From contig CAMNSZ010000010.1 of NCBI GenBank assembly GCA_946557105.1, positions 46,581-110,580 on the forward strand: a stretch of DNA of 64,000 nucleotides. The letters run 5' to 3'. Source of the stretch: an uncultured Lachnospiraceae bacterium. GTDB lineage: Bacteria > Bacillota > Clostridia > Lachnospirales > Lachnospiraceae. The notes below the pieces were generated by a model. The model searched no databases, was not told the DNA's origin, and saw only the letters and a program-made list of their open reading frames with translations. Positions 17,108-25,216 of this stretch are shown in pieces (the stretch's first letter is position 1; every line of letters starts with the position of its first letter). A program made the translations under genes and the position numbers.

Positions 17108-17767
17108 TTGGCTAGACCTATAAAAAAAACACCAGATGAATGGAGAAAAGAAATTCTCAATGCCACGAAAATACTATTTGCTTCCAAAGGATATGAGGAA
17201 ACCTCGATTTCCGATATCATGGACATAGCGGGCGGGGCGAAAGGAATGTTTTACCGCTTTTTTCAAAGCAAAGAAGATGTTATGCGTGTATTAGGAAATC
17301 AAATGTTTTTTGAGAATAATTCCTTTGATGCGATTAGGAAACGAAATGACCTGAACGGATTACAAAAAATTAAGGAGTTGTTGGTATTGAATCAATCGGA
17401 TGCAGAGCGTAATCAACTGAATATGCAGGCAATTCCTATTCTAAAAGATCCGCATATCTTAGCTGCTGCAGTGGAAGAAAACAGGCGTGTACTGACTCCT
17501 TTATGGTTGGAGTTGTTGGAAGAGGGAAAAAATGATGGTTCAATCAAAACAGAATATATAAAAGAGCTTTCCGAACTTTTGCCGCTCATTAACTTCTGGC
17601 TGATGCCAACGGTATTTCCGGCAACGGAGGAAGAAATACATCATAAATATCGTTGTGTAATGGATGTATTAAACTTTATGGGACTGCCCATTTTTGATGA
17701 GGAAGCCATATCATTTACAGAAAAATTTATTGCTGATATTTCAGAAAGAGGAGGAAATGAGCTATGA
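17108..17767 (+). CDS. TetR/AcrR family regulator
   Basis: A 219-residue protein. The N-terminal HTH reads ILNATKILFASKGYEETSIS followed by DIMDIAGGAKGMFYRFF, standard for TetR. The larger C-terminal ligand domain ends in FMGLPIFDEEAISFTEKF. It starts at a TTG seven bases after AAAGGAGGTATATTAG; no ATG is available without truncating the HTH. It overlaps the MFS gene by four bases (ATGA), so the two are co-transcribed. It should repress the efflux gene from the operator at 17055 and release it on binding of the drug. Confidence 0.9.
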   Translation: MARPIKKTPDEWRKEILNATKILFASKGYEETSISDIMDIAGGAKGMFYRFFQSKEDVMRVLGNQMFFENNSFDAIRKRNDLNGLQKIKELLVLNQSDAERNQLNMQAIPILKDPHILAAAVEENRRVLTPLWLELLEEGKNDGSIKTEYIKELSELLPLINFWLMPTVFPATEEEIHHKYRCVMDVLNFMGLPIFDEEAISFTEKFIADISERGGNEL

Positions 17768-19017
17768 CACAAAAATTATTTACAAAGAATTTTGTGCTTC
17801 TTATCTTAGGACAGTTAACATCATTGTTTGGAAATTTCATCTTAAAGCTCGCATTGTCTATGTATGTACTGGAAGTAACCGGTTCAGCCGCTATATTTGC
17901 GGGGATATTATCCATTGCCACAATCCCGACTATTGTTTTTTCGCCATTAGGCGGTATTCTTGCAGATAGGGCAGACAGGCGGAATATTATGGTTGCGCTG
18001 GATGGATTAACAGGTATGTCGGTTTTATGTGCGACACTTCTTTTGTCTGAAAGTAATGCCCTGACTGTAATCAGTGTACTGCTTGTCATACTCTCTGTTT
18101 TGGGGGCATTTGAAACGCCTACAGTACAGGCGTGTATTCCGATTATGTTACAAGGTGATAACATAATGAAAGGAAATGCGGTTGTAAATCAGGTGGCTTC
18201 CTTGTCTTATTTAGTGGCTCCAATATTGGGTGGTGTACTGTATGCGGTATTTGGTTTAAAGCCTGTTATGTATGCAAGTGTTGTCTGCTTTTTTATTACA
18301 GCGCTGTTTGAATGTTTTATAAAATTAAGTTATCAACGTTCGGAGAGTAAAGGCGGTATACTGTCAGTTGTCAAACAGGACTTCCTGTCAAGTATGCGAT
18401 ATATTTCAAAAGAACAGACGAACATTGCAAAAATGCTGCTCTTGACCGCATTCTCAAGATTTTTTGTAATGGGTATTACCATAGTTGGACTTCCCTTTAT
18501 TGTGCGTACCATTCTTGGATTAAATGCACAGTATTATGGGGCAGCGGAAAGTTCGCTAGCGATTGCCACAATTTTGGGAAGTGTTGCTGCAGGACTTCTT
18601 GCAGAGAAATTGAAAATACATAGATTAGCTATCCTGCTTGCTTCTATGGGAGTTTTTATTATTCCTGCGGGAATTGTTTTCCTGTGTCCGGTTGATTCCG
18701 TTATAAAATATGTTGTCACCATTGTTTCTTTTTGTGGTATGCAGATTGCAATTAGTATTTTTTCAATTTTTGCAGTTTCCCTTATACAGCAAAGGACGCC
18801 GAATTATCTAATCGGAAAAGTGATGGCTTATGCATCTACAGTTACACTGTGTGTTCAACCCATAGGACAAATTGTATATGGTTTTCTGTTCGATAAATTT
18901 AGCAATACGATTTATTTATGTTTCATACCGACCGGCGTGATCGTATGTGCTGTTGGGATGTCTTCAATGGGATTTTTTAGAAAGATGGAAAAAGAACAAC
19001 AGGAGGTTTCAGTATGA
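17764..19017 (+). CDS. MFS drug efflux transporter (Mef-like)
   Basis: A 417-residue protein with twelve predicted membrane helices. The motif A-like loop reads GGILADRADRRNIM (G-x-x-x-D-R-x-x-R) between helices 2 and 3. The family closest by pattern is the macrolide-efflux-like MFS group (start TKNFVLLILGQLTSLFGN). It probably exports a hydrophobic antibiotic by proton antiport; the substrate is not determined by sequence. Regulated by the coupled TetR, and overlapping the KTR gene by four bases. Confidence 0.85.
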   Translation: MTQKLFTKNFVLLILGQLTSLFGNFILKLALSMYVLEVTGSAAIFAGILSIATIPTIVFSPLGGILADRADRRNIMVALDGLTGMSVLCATLLLSESNALTVISVLLVILSVLGAFETPTVQACIPIMLQGDNIMKGNAVVNQVASLSYLVAPILGGVLYAVFGLKPVMYASVVCFFITALFECFIKLSYQRSESKGGILSVVKQDFLSSMRYISKEQTNIAKMLLLTAFSRFFVMGITIVGLPFIVRTILGLNAQYYGAAESSLAIATILGSVAAGLLAEKLKIHRLAILLASMGVFIIPAGIVFLCPVDSVIKYVVTIVSFCGMQIAISIFSIFAVSLIQQRTPNYLIGKVMAYASTVTLCVQPIGQIVYGFLFDKFSNTIYLCFIPTGVIVCAVGMSSMGFFRKMEKEQQEVSV

Positions 19018-19202
19018 AGCAGGAAAAATGGTTATTGTGTCCTGTATGTGGAAATAAGACAAGATTAAAATTGCGTGAAGATACAATTCTTGAAAATTTT
19101 CCTTTATATTGTCCAAAGTGTAAGCAGGAAACTCTTATAAATGTTCAACAAATGAATATGTCTATTATCAAAGAGCCAGACGCACAGACGCAGAGCCGAT
19201 AA
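19014..19202 (+). CDS. cysteine-rich KTR domain protein
   Basis: A 62-residue protein with two CxxC knuckles (CPVCGNKTRLK and CPKCKQET), i.e. the 'cysteine-rich KTR' family: the K-T-R triplet follows the first knuckle. These small zinc-ribbon-like proteins are common cargo in Tn916/Tn5801-type elements. Translation is coupled to the MFS gene. Function unknown; presence marks the cassette as mobile-element cargo. Confidence 0.85.
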   Translation: MKQEKWLLCPVCGNKTRLKLREDTILENFPLYCPKCKQETLINVQQMNMSIIKEPDAQTQSR

Positions 19203-19245
19203 ACTTGAGAATAATCATAGTTTGTCGGCTTTTTGTTTTGGAATT
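19194..19245 (+). terminator. intrinsic terminator of the efflux operon
   Basis: AGCCGATAAACT and AGTTTGTCGGCT (one mismatch) form a stem followed by TTTTTGTTTT. The stem starts inside the last codons of the KTR gene. Confidence 0.8.
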
Positions 19246-19425
19246 ATTGAGAAGAATTGATACTGCAATGTAATTCTTTTCTAGGCAGGATTGCATTGCA
19301 GTTTGTTTGGAACAGCATATTAAATACGTCCAAATTGAAGAAAGGCACATAATGAAGATGAAACAAAAATTACATAAATGGCGAATAAAGGAAATTAACA
19401 TAATCAACAGCATACTATACATATC

Positions 19426-19474
19426 AAGGTGTACCGCAAAGGAGGAAAAAGCTTCATTGCGGTACACCTTTTTT
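19426..19474 (+). terminator. strong intrinsic terminator
   Basis: AAGGTGTACCGCAA pairs perfectly with TTGCGGTACACCTT around a 17-base loop, followed by TTTT. The 230 bp between this and the KTR terminator have no convincing gene (a frame from 19307 has a ribosome-like AAGAAAGG but a random-looking product), so this may end a lost gene. Confidence 0.75.
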
Positions 19475-19584
19475 GATAGTGCGAAATTTGTCTGATTTTA
19501 GATTTTACTGCGGCTTCATTTTTACGAATTTATGAAAGAAATTTGATTTGCACTGCGATGCAACAATGGGAGTTTTGGTTCGAT

Positions 19585-19926
19585 TTACTGCTTCATGTAT
19601 GGCTGTTTTGAGAGCATGGACTTTTGTGTATCCCACACTTGTTTCATCAGCTTTTTTACTTCCTCTACGTCGGCTTTGTACACGTTGCCCGTTGCGTTCA
19701 TGCGCTTGGCGATTTGGTTCAGATTGCCGCCAATTTTTCCGAGTGCGGCGTTGTATTCCCGCAGATCGGAATAGTCAATGTCATAGACAAAACCGTATAA
19801 AATCAGATGCCGCAGGAAGGTGGACTTGCTTTTCAGGCCGGAGATTTTTACCTTCTGCTCCAGTATGTACTGCTCATCGTCGCTCAGGTATATTTTCAAC
19901 TCATTTTTGCGCTCTCTGTTTGCCAT
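19585..19926 (-). CDS. MobC-family relaxosome protein
   Basis: A 113-residue protein. It has a ribbon-helix-helix-like start (RKNELKIYLSDDEQYILEQK) and the family motif GGNLNQIAKRMNATGNVYK (G-x-N-L-N-Q-I-A-x-x-x-N) at about 68-86. MobC binds oriT and helps the relaxase. Normally the relaxase gene follows directly; here the DNA after the stop is non-coding, so this MobC is an orphan. ATG after AAAGGACGTTAAAA. A candidate oriT lies just upstream (19985-20110). Confidence 0.85.
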   Translation of the reverse strand: MANRERKNELKIYLSDDEQYILEQKVKISGLKSKSTFLRHLILYGFVYDIDYSDLREYNAALGKIGGNLNQIAKRMNATGNVYKADVEEVKKLMKQVWDTQKSMLSKQPYMKQ

Positions 19927-19984
19927 TTTTAACGTCCTTTCTGTAATGGGATTATGAAAGGATTTTACACTATATTCTGTACCG

Positions 19985-20115
19985 TTACGGGGGATGTTCG
20001 TGCAAAAAAATGAGTGAAAAAATCAGAAATCCCCGTAGGGCATTTCGTGATTTTTGAACGTAGAAGGGTTTAGGGGGAAGTTTCCCCCTACAAGCATTTT
20101 TTACAAGTTTCCGTC
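19985..20115. other. candidate origin of transfer
   Basis: Directly upstream of mobC. It contains TAGGGGGAAGTTTCCCCCTA, an inverted repeat with an 8-9 bp stem (about 20066-20092), plus CCCCGTAGGGCATTTCGTG and several GGGG/CCCC blocks in an otherwise AT-rich gap. oriT sites of MobC-type systems lie here and have such repeats. The nick site cannot be assigned. The other gap sequence to 20340 shows no gene. Confidence 0.45.
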
Positions 20116-20348
20116 CTTTGAAAAATTGTAAAAAATCAGTCTGTGAGGGAACACAGGCAGTGCTTGCTATGACGTTATATCGACTTTTTGGCAGCACTGA
20201 TAAATACGGGGTTCTTTCAGAAAAAGTCGGTATAACTTTTATAGTTTTTGAAAAAATAATCAGATTTTTTTGAGGAAGGTAGCCATAGGGGGAATATTAC
20301 TTTTTCTATAATAGCCACAGGGAATCAAACAGCGGAAGGAGGTGAACC

Positions 20349-20687
20349 ATGAAGGACAACGCATTCCAGCGGCGGCGTGATATCGAGCGTATGCTGCTGT
20401 CGGGGAAAAAGCTGACCACATCGGAAATGATGAAGATGTACGGTGTCGGCAGGAAAGCCATACGCAGGGATTTTGACATCATAGGCGAAGAACTCCCCGT
20501 TATTGCAAAACAGGGATATGATGGCGGCTATCTCCTTGCGGACGGTGTGGGGCAGCACCAGAACACGCTCACGCAGGAACAGTTGGAATGCTTGGAAAAG
20601 GTTGCTGTGACCTGTGGTTCAGAGGACAGGAAAATTGTTTTATCTATCATACATGAATTTGGACCGTACTGCGGAAGTTTTACATAG
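20349..20687 (+). CDS. HTH regulator, DeoR/WYL-type DNA-binding half
   Basis: A 112-residue protein with a winged HTH (RRRDIERMLLSGKKLTTSEM, then YGVGRKAIRRDFDIIGEELP) followed by a short acidic tail but no ligand domain. ATG after GGAAGGAGGTGAACC. It is followed 20 bp on by a second protein of the same design. Short DeoR-like pairs like this are found in Clostridia conjugative elements and probably regulate mobilisation or excision genes. Confidence 0.75.
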   Translation: MKDNAFQRRRDIERMLLSGKKLTTSEMMKMYGVGRKAIRRDFDIIGEELPVIAKQGYDGGYLLADGVGQHQNTLTQEQLECLEKVAVTCGSEDRKIVLSIIHEFGPYCGSFT

Positions 20688-20707
20688 AAAATGACGGGAG
20701 GTGCGGC

Positions 20708-21037
20708 ATGGACACTGCACACCGGAGAATGGAAATCATCAGTATTTTATCCGCCAGAGGGCATACGACAATGAGGGAGCTTGCATGGGAACTGGACGTT
20801 TCAAGGCGCACGATAATGAATGATGTTATCGCACTGTCTTTTGACTACCCGGTTTATACAAAGCCGGGTGAGGGCGGCGGGGTTTTTATCACGGAAAATT
20901 ACAAGCCTTATACTAACACCCTCACGCTGACGGAACAGAAAACCTTATGCGGTTTATATGATAAAGCAGAGGGGAAAGAGAAAGAAATTCTTTTCCGTAT
21001 CATTCGCAAATATGGTGCGGACAAGCTGAAAATTTAA
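20708..21037 (+). CDS. second HTH regulator, DeoR/WYL-type DNA-binding half
   Basis: A 109-residue protein with the same architecture as its neighbour: MEIISILSARGHTTMRELAW then LDVSRRTIMNDVIALSFDYP, then GGGVFITENYKPY. ATG after GACGGGAGGTGCGGC. The two are probably ancient duplicates (shared 'T-L-T-x-E-Q' segment: NTLTQEQLECL versus NTLTLTEQKTL) and likely work as a pair in the island's control. Confidence 0.75.
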   Translation: MDTAHRRMEIISILSARGHTTMRELAWELDVSRRTIMNDVIALSFDYPVYTKPGEGGGVFITENYKPYTNTLTLTEQKTLCGLYDKAEGKEKEILFRIIRKYGADKLKI

Positions 21038-21247
21038 GGCGGCATTTGAACGCTGACACTAAAAACTGAATACATAAAATCCCGCATATGATCCTGCAAT
21101 TCTTCCCGATTGTTTGCAGGTGTTATCAAGGGATTTTAATTATTTTTCATTAACACAGCGCAAGGGCAGTCACAGACTTATGGGAAAAGTCTGGGCTGTC
21201 CTTTTTGTATCTTTAAGAAGGCATTTTGGGGAGGGAGGCGAAAGCCA

Positions 21248-21442
21248 ATGAAAGAAGTTCCAATTTGGGAAAAGAGCAATTTAAGTCTGGAAGAAGCCGC
21301 CGCTTATTCAGGAATTGGAATCAATAAATTGCGTGAACTTACCAACGAGAAAAACTGCCGATTCGTTTTGTGGGTTGGCAATAAGCGGTTAATCAAACGC
21401 CGCCTGTTCCATCAGTATATTGAGCAGGAATTTTCTATCTGA
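21248..21442 (+). CDS. xis: excisionase (Tn916 Xis-like)
   Basis: A 64-residue protein: VPIWEKSNLSLEEAAAYSGI then GINKLRELTNEKNCRFVLWV, the winged HTH typical of Tn916-type Xis, ending IKRRLFHQYIEQE. ATG after GGGAGGGAGGCGAAAGCCA. It lies 120 bp before the integrase, the usual xis-int order, and should direct the integrase towards excision. Confidence 0.85.
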   Translation: MKEVPIWEKSNLSLEEAAAYSGIGINKLRELTNEKNCRFVLWVGNKRLIKRRLFHQYIEQEFSI

Positions 21443-21562
21443 CAATGGGGACTATCTCATTCTTTGCAGTTTTTATGAATCTTATGGTGTAAAATCAGCT
21501 TTGATATGGTACAATGAATGAGTCATATCAAGGCTCTTTCCACTACGGAAAGGAGTTTGAAA

Positions 21563-22759
21563 ATGTCTGAGAAACGGAAAGACAATAAAGGACGAATCTT
21601 AAAGACAGGGGAGAGCCAGAGAAAAGACCTGATTTATCAGTACCGCTATACGGATATCCATGGAAAACGACAGACCGTTTATTCCTCTGATTTGAAGGAA
21701 CTGCGGGAAAAAGAAAAGGTAATTCAAAAGCAGATTGATGAAGGGATTGATTATGCCGCCGGAGCAGTTTCGGTTATCGCTCTATTGGAACGCTATATCA
21801 GCTTAAAGCAGGGCGTACGCTACAACACCAAAGTCGGATACAATTTTGTGCTTAACCTGATTAAGAAAGAGGATTTCGGCTATCGGCAGATAAGAGATAT
21901 TAAGGTGTCGGATGCCCAGCAATGGATTATGAAGCTGCATAAAGACGGAAAAGGATACAGCACCATTACAAGTGTCCGAGGTGTCGTCAAGCCTGCTTTT
22001 CAGATGGCATATAATGAAGACATTATCCGCAGGAATCCATTTGATTTTAAGTTGGTAGACGTTGTCCCAAATGATTCGCAGAAACGTATCGCCATGACAG
22101 AGGAACAGCAGGAACTTTGGATGGGATTTATTCGTGAAGATAAAACCTATACAAAGTATTATGATGAATTTGTCGTGCTGTTGGGAACGGGAATGCGCGT
22201 CAGCGAGTTTTGCGGCTTGACAAAAAGTGATTTGGATTTTGAAAGCCGAAAAATCCGTGTGGATCATCAGCTTGTCAGGGAACGAGGCGGAAAATATTAT
22301 GTGGAAAAAACAAAAACAGAGTGCGGATGCCGTTTTATCCCAATGACAGAGGAAGTGTATCACAGCTTGAAGAATATCCTTGCCAATCGTCCGAAATTGA
22401 ATACAGAAGCAATCATAGACGGTTACAGCAGTTTTCTTCTGATTGACAAAGACAATCACCCGAAAGTAGCATTACATATCGAGAACGAGATGCGGTGGGC
22501 AATGAAGAAATACAAGAAGCTATACCCAGATAAACCGTTGCCACATATCACACCTCATGTATTTCGCCACACTTTCTGTACCAACATGGCAAATGCAGGT
22601 ATGGATATTAAAACCTTGCAGTATGTGATGGGACATTCTGACGTAGGCGTTACGTTGAATGTATATACCCATGCCAGCTATGATCGGGCGGCGGAGCAGA
22701 TGGCGAAAATTTTGGACTTCAAAGCTAATACGCAGGGGAAACAGAGAAAATCAGGTTGA
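21563..22759 (+). CDS. int: tyrosine integrase (Tn916 family)
   Basis: A 398-residue protein. The N-terminal arm-binding domain (KDNKGRILKTGESQRKDLIY), the SAM-like core-binding domain (about 75-165) and the catalytic domain are all in one frame. Catalytic residues: Arg in GTGMRVSEFCGL, Lys in the beta-hairpin (VEKTKTECGCRFI), HVFRHTF (His-x-x-Arg), GHSDVGVTLNVYTH (His and Tyr). The ATG at 21563 follows AAAGGAGTTTGAAA; an in-frame ATG at 21518 has no ribosome site. It is the integrase that should act on the attachment repeats at 11839 and 22923. Confidence 0.92.
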   Translation: MSEKRKDNKGRILKTGESQRKDLIYQYRYTDIHGKRQTVYSSDLKELREKEKVIQKQIDEGIDYAAGAVSVIALLERYISLKQGVRYNTKVGYNFVLNLIKKEDFGYRQIRDIKVSDAQQWIMKLHKDGKGYSTITSVRGVVKPAFQMAYNEDIIRRNPFDFKLVDVVPNDSQKRIAMTEEQQELWMGFIREDKTYTKYYDEFVVLLGTGMRVSEFCGLTKSDLDFESRKIRVDHQLVRERGGKYYVEKTKTECGCRFIPMTEEVYHSLKNILANRPKLNTEAIIDGYSSFLLIDKDNHPKVALHIENEMRWAMKKYKKLYPDKPLPHITPHVFRHTFCTNMANAGMDIKTLQYVMGHSDVGVTLNVYTHASYDRAAEQMAKILDFKANTQGKQRKSG

Positions 22760-22772
22760 GAAGTACACGAAT

Positions 22773-22800
22773 CTACTACACCAATTACTACACCATTTAC
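22773..22800 (+). repeat. right arm-type integrase motifs
   Basis: CTACTACACCAATTACTACA then CCATTTAC holds two ACTACACCA units 12 bp apart, matching the left-end motif at 11931. They sit between the int stop and the right attachment repeat. Confidence 0.5.
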
Positions 22801-22922
22801 CCGTAAATTTGCGTAGATTTATAATGAATTACGCAAACTAAGGGGTAAAAAGCCAAAAATGAAAAAAGTGCCTAAAAGCTGAAAAATCAAGGTTCGAAGG
22901 CTTATGAAGGGATATAAAAGAT

Positions 22923-22953
22923 ATGATTAAAATTTTATTTGTCTGCCACGGCA
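22923..22953 (+). repeat. right attachment repeat (attR)
   Basis: The 31-bp partner of 11839-11869. It forms the first codons of the intact phosphatase gene. Confidence 0.7.
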
Positions 22954-23381
22954 ATATCTGTCGCAGTACCATGGCTGAGAGCGTCATGACGCACATGATT
23001 AATCAAAAACACCTGCAGCAACACTTTCAAATAGCGTCTGCAGCAACAAGTACGGAAGAGATTGGCAATCCGCCGCATTACGGTACGGTGGGAAAGCTGC
23101 GGGAGATGGGTATTTTAGTGGTTCCGCACAGGGCAGTGCAGATGACTCGTTGGGATTATGAAAAATATGACTATTTGGTTGGAATGGATGACGCCAATAT
23201 ACGGAATATGAACAGAATTGCAGGAGGTGATCCGGCTGGGAAAATCCATAAACTGCTGGAATATGTCGGTTCCGGCGCCTCCGTTGCAGATCCATGGTAT
23301 ACAGGTGATTTTGATGCGACTTATCGTGACGTGACAAGGGGCTGTGAAGGACTGTTGAAATATTGTATGGGCGATAAATAG
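22923..23381 (+). CDS. low-molecular-weight protein tyrosine phosphatase
   Basis: A 152-residue protein with the active-site loop VCHGNICRS near the N-terminus (Cys8 nucleophile, Arg14) and the general acid in DPWYTGDFDATYRDV. Complete and of normal length. Its first codons come from the right end of the island. The ribosome site is now only AAGGGATATAAAAGAT, weaker than the AGGAGG that stays with the displaced start at 11839, so integration may have lowered expression. It may act on tyrosine-phosphorylated proteins or on arsenate-like substrates; the former is usual for this subgroup. Confidence 0.92.
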   Translation: MIKILFVCHGNICRSTMAESVMTHMINQKHLQQHFQIASAATSTEEIGNPPHYGTVGKLREMGILVVPHRAVQMTRWDYEKYDYLVGMDDANIRNMNRIAGGDPAGKIHKLLEYVGSGASVADPWYTGDFDATYRDVTRGCEGLLKYCMGDK

Positions 23382-23937
23382 TATGATATGATACGCACCT
23401 TAGCGTACGACAGCCTTAAAGTTTGTGTTGAAAAAGCGCTAAATATCTTGCGAGGTGAGAGGGCGTATAATTTCTTGGACGAATTAGAGCCGATAGTCTC
23501 ATTGCGGCCTAAAACGGGCTTTTGAAATTCGTAATCAGTTTTTGATGACCTTGTAGGACATGAATTCCACAAAGCTTGTTCTTCGGTGGGGCTGCAATGT
23601 GCTGTAAGGTTGGCTTAGTGTCTGCGGATAAACAGCCCTTTCGGAATCATCCCAAATCTTTGTATAATACAGACAAGGGCAGAACCAGAAGTTTCGGCTC
23701 TGCTCATTCGTAACTATTCACAAATCTTATATCGGTTTTTCAAGTTTACACAAAATTTAAAACGGTCTTGGACAACCGTTCATACTCTCTATAAAGCAGG
23801 GGCGAAAAGCTGTTTTTTCACGTCTTTCGTCCTTCATCATCATACAAGATCTGCATTTACAGACTTTTCTTCATAGTCTCGGATAATAAGGATGTTCTAC
23901 AGTTTGATACATCATCCGTCATGAGGCTTCTGTGGCT
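23382..23937. other. intergenic region without a recognised gene
   Basis: A TATAAT near 23658 is followed by a hairpin at about 23675-23705 (GCAGAACC...GGCTCTGC). This could be a short transcript, but there is no proper -35 box. Otherwise nothing seen. Confidence 0.3.
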
Positions 23938-24325
23938 AATATGTCATTCGGTTCATAATTGCGTTCATGCAGTGGAACTGACTTAGAACTGTCGTTCATA
24001 TAACGATTCCATTCATAATCCCGTTCACACAGTGATTCCGATTCAAGGTTATGGGCCATATGGTAATTCCAATTTATAATCGCGTTGATATGGTGGTTTT
24101 TATCCAGAACCGTCGTTCATACATCTATCTCTGCTGTTAATTGCATTCATATAACTCTTCCGATTTATTATGCCGGTCATGCAGCAGCTTCAATTCGTAT
24201 CGGCTGTTCATACGGTCGTTTTGATGCGTAACTGCCGGTCATGCGTTGTCTTTGTCTCACATCTGCCCGTAATAAAAACGTCCAATTCCCTCTGCCGCTT
24301 ATATAGTTGTTCCGTTATGTATTTA
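23938..24325. repeat. degenerate ~30-bp tandem repeat tract
   Basis: Successive 29-31 bp units share the pattern ATTCATAATCxCGTTCATAC followed by about ten bases ending in TTCCG. Examples begin near 24009 (ATTCATAATCCCGTTCACAC), 24069 (AATTTATAATCGCGTTGATA), 24157 (ATTTATTATGCCGGTCATGC) and 24191 (ATTCGTATCGGCTGTTCATA). Individual units are only about half identical. On the minus strand the period is ten codons with recurring E-R-N-Y-E-x-N-like peptides (LHERNYEPND, LCERDYEWN), broken by stops, so it may be the decayed remains of a repeat-protein gene. Confidence 0.55.
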
Positions 24326-24425
24326 TGAATGATAAGAGCGATCCGTTTCATATCGGCAGTCATATAGGCACCCTGTCACCCAGCCGTCAGTCCTGCCGGA
24401 GCCTCATTCAGCATTCTCCGATCCA

Positions 24426-24998
24426 TTATCCCTGCAGACCGGTAAGTCCCTTATTAAGCATGTTGCTGCACAAGGCGGCTATTTCGTTTGGGGCAAGGGG
24501 AGACGGGTGGTTTAGCCATGTCTCGATAACGCCTACGCAGCCGGATACGATAAAAGGATAATAGTATTCGTAATTGGAGGCGCTGTGCGATATCTCAAAA
24601 AGGTGTCGCAGGCGTTCCTCCACAAGGCACTTTAACCTGTTGACAAAGGCGAGATCGCCGTGGTTGCCAATCATGACTTTTGCCAAATCCTTGTGTTTAT
24701 CCAGCAGGGTAAATAAATCCAGCAGGGTGGAATAAGGTGACAGTAAGGTTCCGCCCTCCGCAAGGTCATGGTCCAGAAAGTCGTTGAATTCGAGGAAAAG
24801 CTCGTCCTCTATTTTTTCCAGCATATCGTAAATATCATTATAATGCAGATAGAAGGTTCCTCTGTTTATGTCTACCAAGTCAGATAGTTCTTTTACGGAA
24901 ATGTCCTTAATATCTTTTTCCTCCATCAATTGAATTAAGCCCTTTAATAAAAGAGCGCGAGTTTTGCGGACTCGGCGGTCCAGTTTCTCTGATGCCAT
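24426..24998 (-). CDS. TetR/AcrR family regulator
   Basis: A 190-residue protein. The HTH reads LLLKGLIQLMEEKDIKDISV then LSDLVDINRGTFYLHYNDIY, the TetR signature with the 'G-T-F-Y-x-H-Y' seen in the DhaS/TetR_C subgroup; the C-terminal domain ends with a 'WLNHPSPLAPNEIAAL' helix typical of that subgroup. ATG after CAGGAGGCTGAGTGC. A large inverted repeat lies just upstream. It is divergent from the MMPL transporter gene and is probably its regulator, as TetR-MMPL pairs are common. Confidence 0.9.
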   Translation of the reverse strand: MASEKLDRRVRKTRALLLKGLIQLMEEKDIKDISVKELSDLVDINRGTFYLHYNDIYDMLEKIEDELFLEFNDFLDHDLAEGGTLLSPYSTLLDLFTLLDKHKDLAKVMIGNHGDLAFVNRLKCLVEERLRHLFEISHSASNYEYYYPFIVSGCVGVIETWLNHPSPLAPNEIAALCSNMLNKGLTGLQG

Positions 24999-25016
24999 GC
25001 ACTCAGCCTCCTGTTT

Positions 25017-25080
25017 TGTACAATTATAAACAATTTATAAATAATAAACACTTGTTTTCCAAATTGTCTATAAATGTACA
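25017..25080. promoter_or_regulatory. large dyad operator upstream of the TetR gene
   Basis: TGTACAATTATAAACAATTT (25017-25036) and AAATTGTCTATAAATGTACA (25061-25080) are inverted 20-bp arms matching at 18 of 20 positions, 24 bp apart. It starts 19 bp before the TetR start codon. Two TetR dimers or a looped arrangement could occupy it. It is the best candidate operator for autoregulation and perhaps for the MMPL operon. Confidence 0.65.
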
Positions 25081-25216
25081 TAAAATTTGAAAATGAATAT
25101 TGTGTTTTTCCTTCTTTTTATTATAATTAATCCTACCAAGAAAATCAACATATGTTAATTAAAAAACTATGTTTATATTTTTGGACATTGAGATTATTAA
25201 AATGTTTAGGAGGAAA

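Larger units (their letters stand above)
11839..22953 (+). mobile_element. integrated island (IME/ICE-derived) in the phosphatase gene
   Basis: The left boundary (11839-11869) and right boundary (22923-22953) share a 31-bp direct repeat with four mismatches (core GTCTGCCAYGGCA). Both ends also carry related inner motifs: ACTATACCACAACTACACCA at about 11933 and a doubled ACTACACCA at 22774-22797, likely integrase arm sites. Xis (21248) and Int (21563) lie next to the right end in the usual order. The island carries MobC but no relaxase or type IV secretion genes, so it would need a helper. Cargo: PemK-like toxin, NACHT ATPase and a TetR-MFS-KTR cassette. Confidence 0.75.

Noticed and set aside
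19307..19495. 62-codon frame before a strong terminator
   Set aside because: Overlaps the terminator stem at 19426-19474 and gives an unpersuasive Ile/Lys-rich product.
19548..19946. 132-codon frame opposite mobC
   Set aside because: It is the complement of the well-supported MobC gene and gives an Arg/Cys-rich, unconserved-looking product.
23938..24325. Possible CRISPR array
   Set aside because: Units are contiguous, about 30 bp each, with poor identity and no unique spacers between constant repeats; no cas genes nearby.
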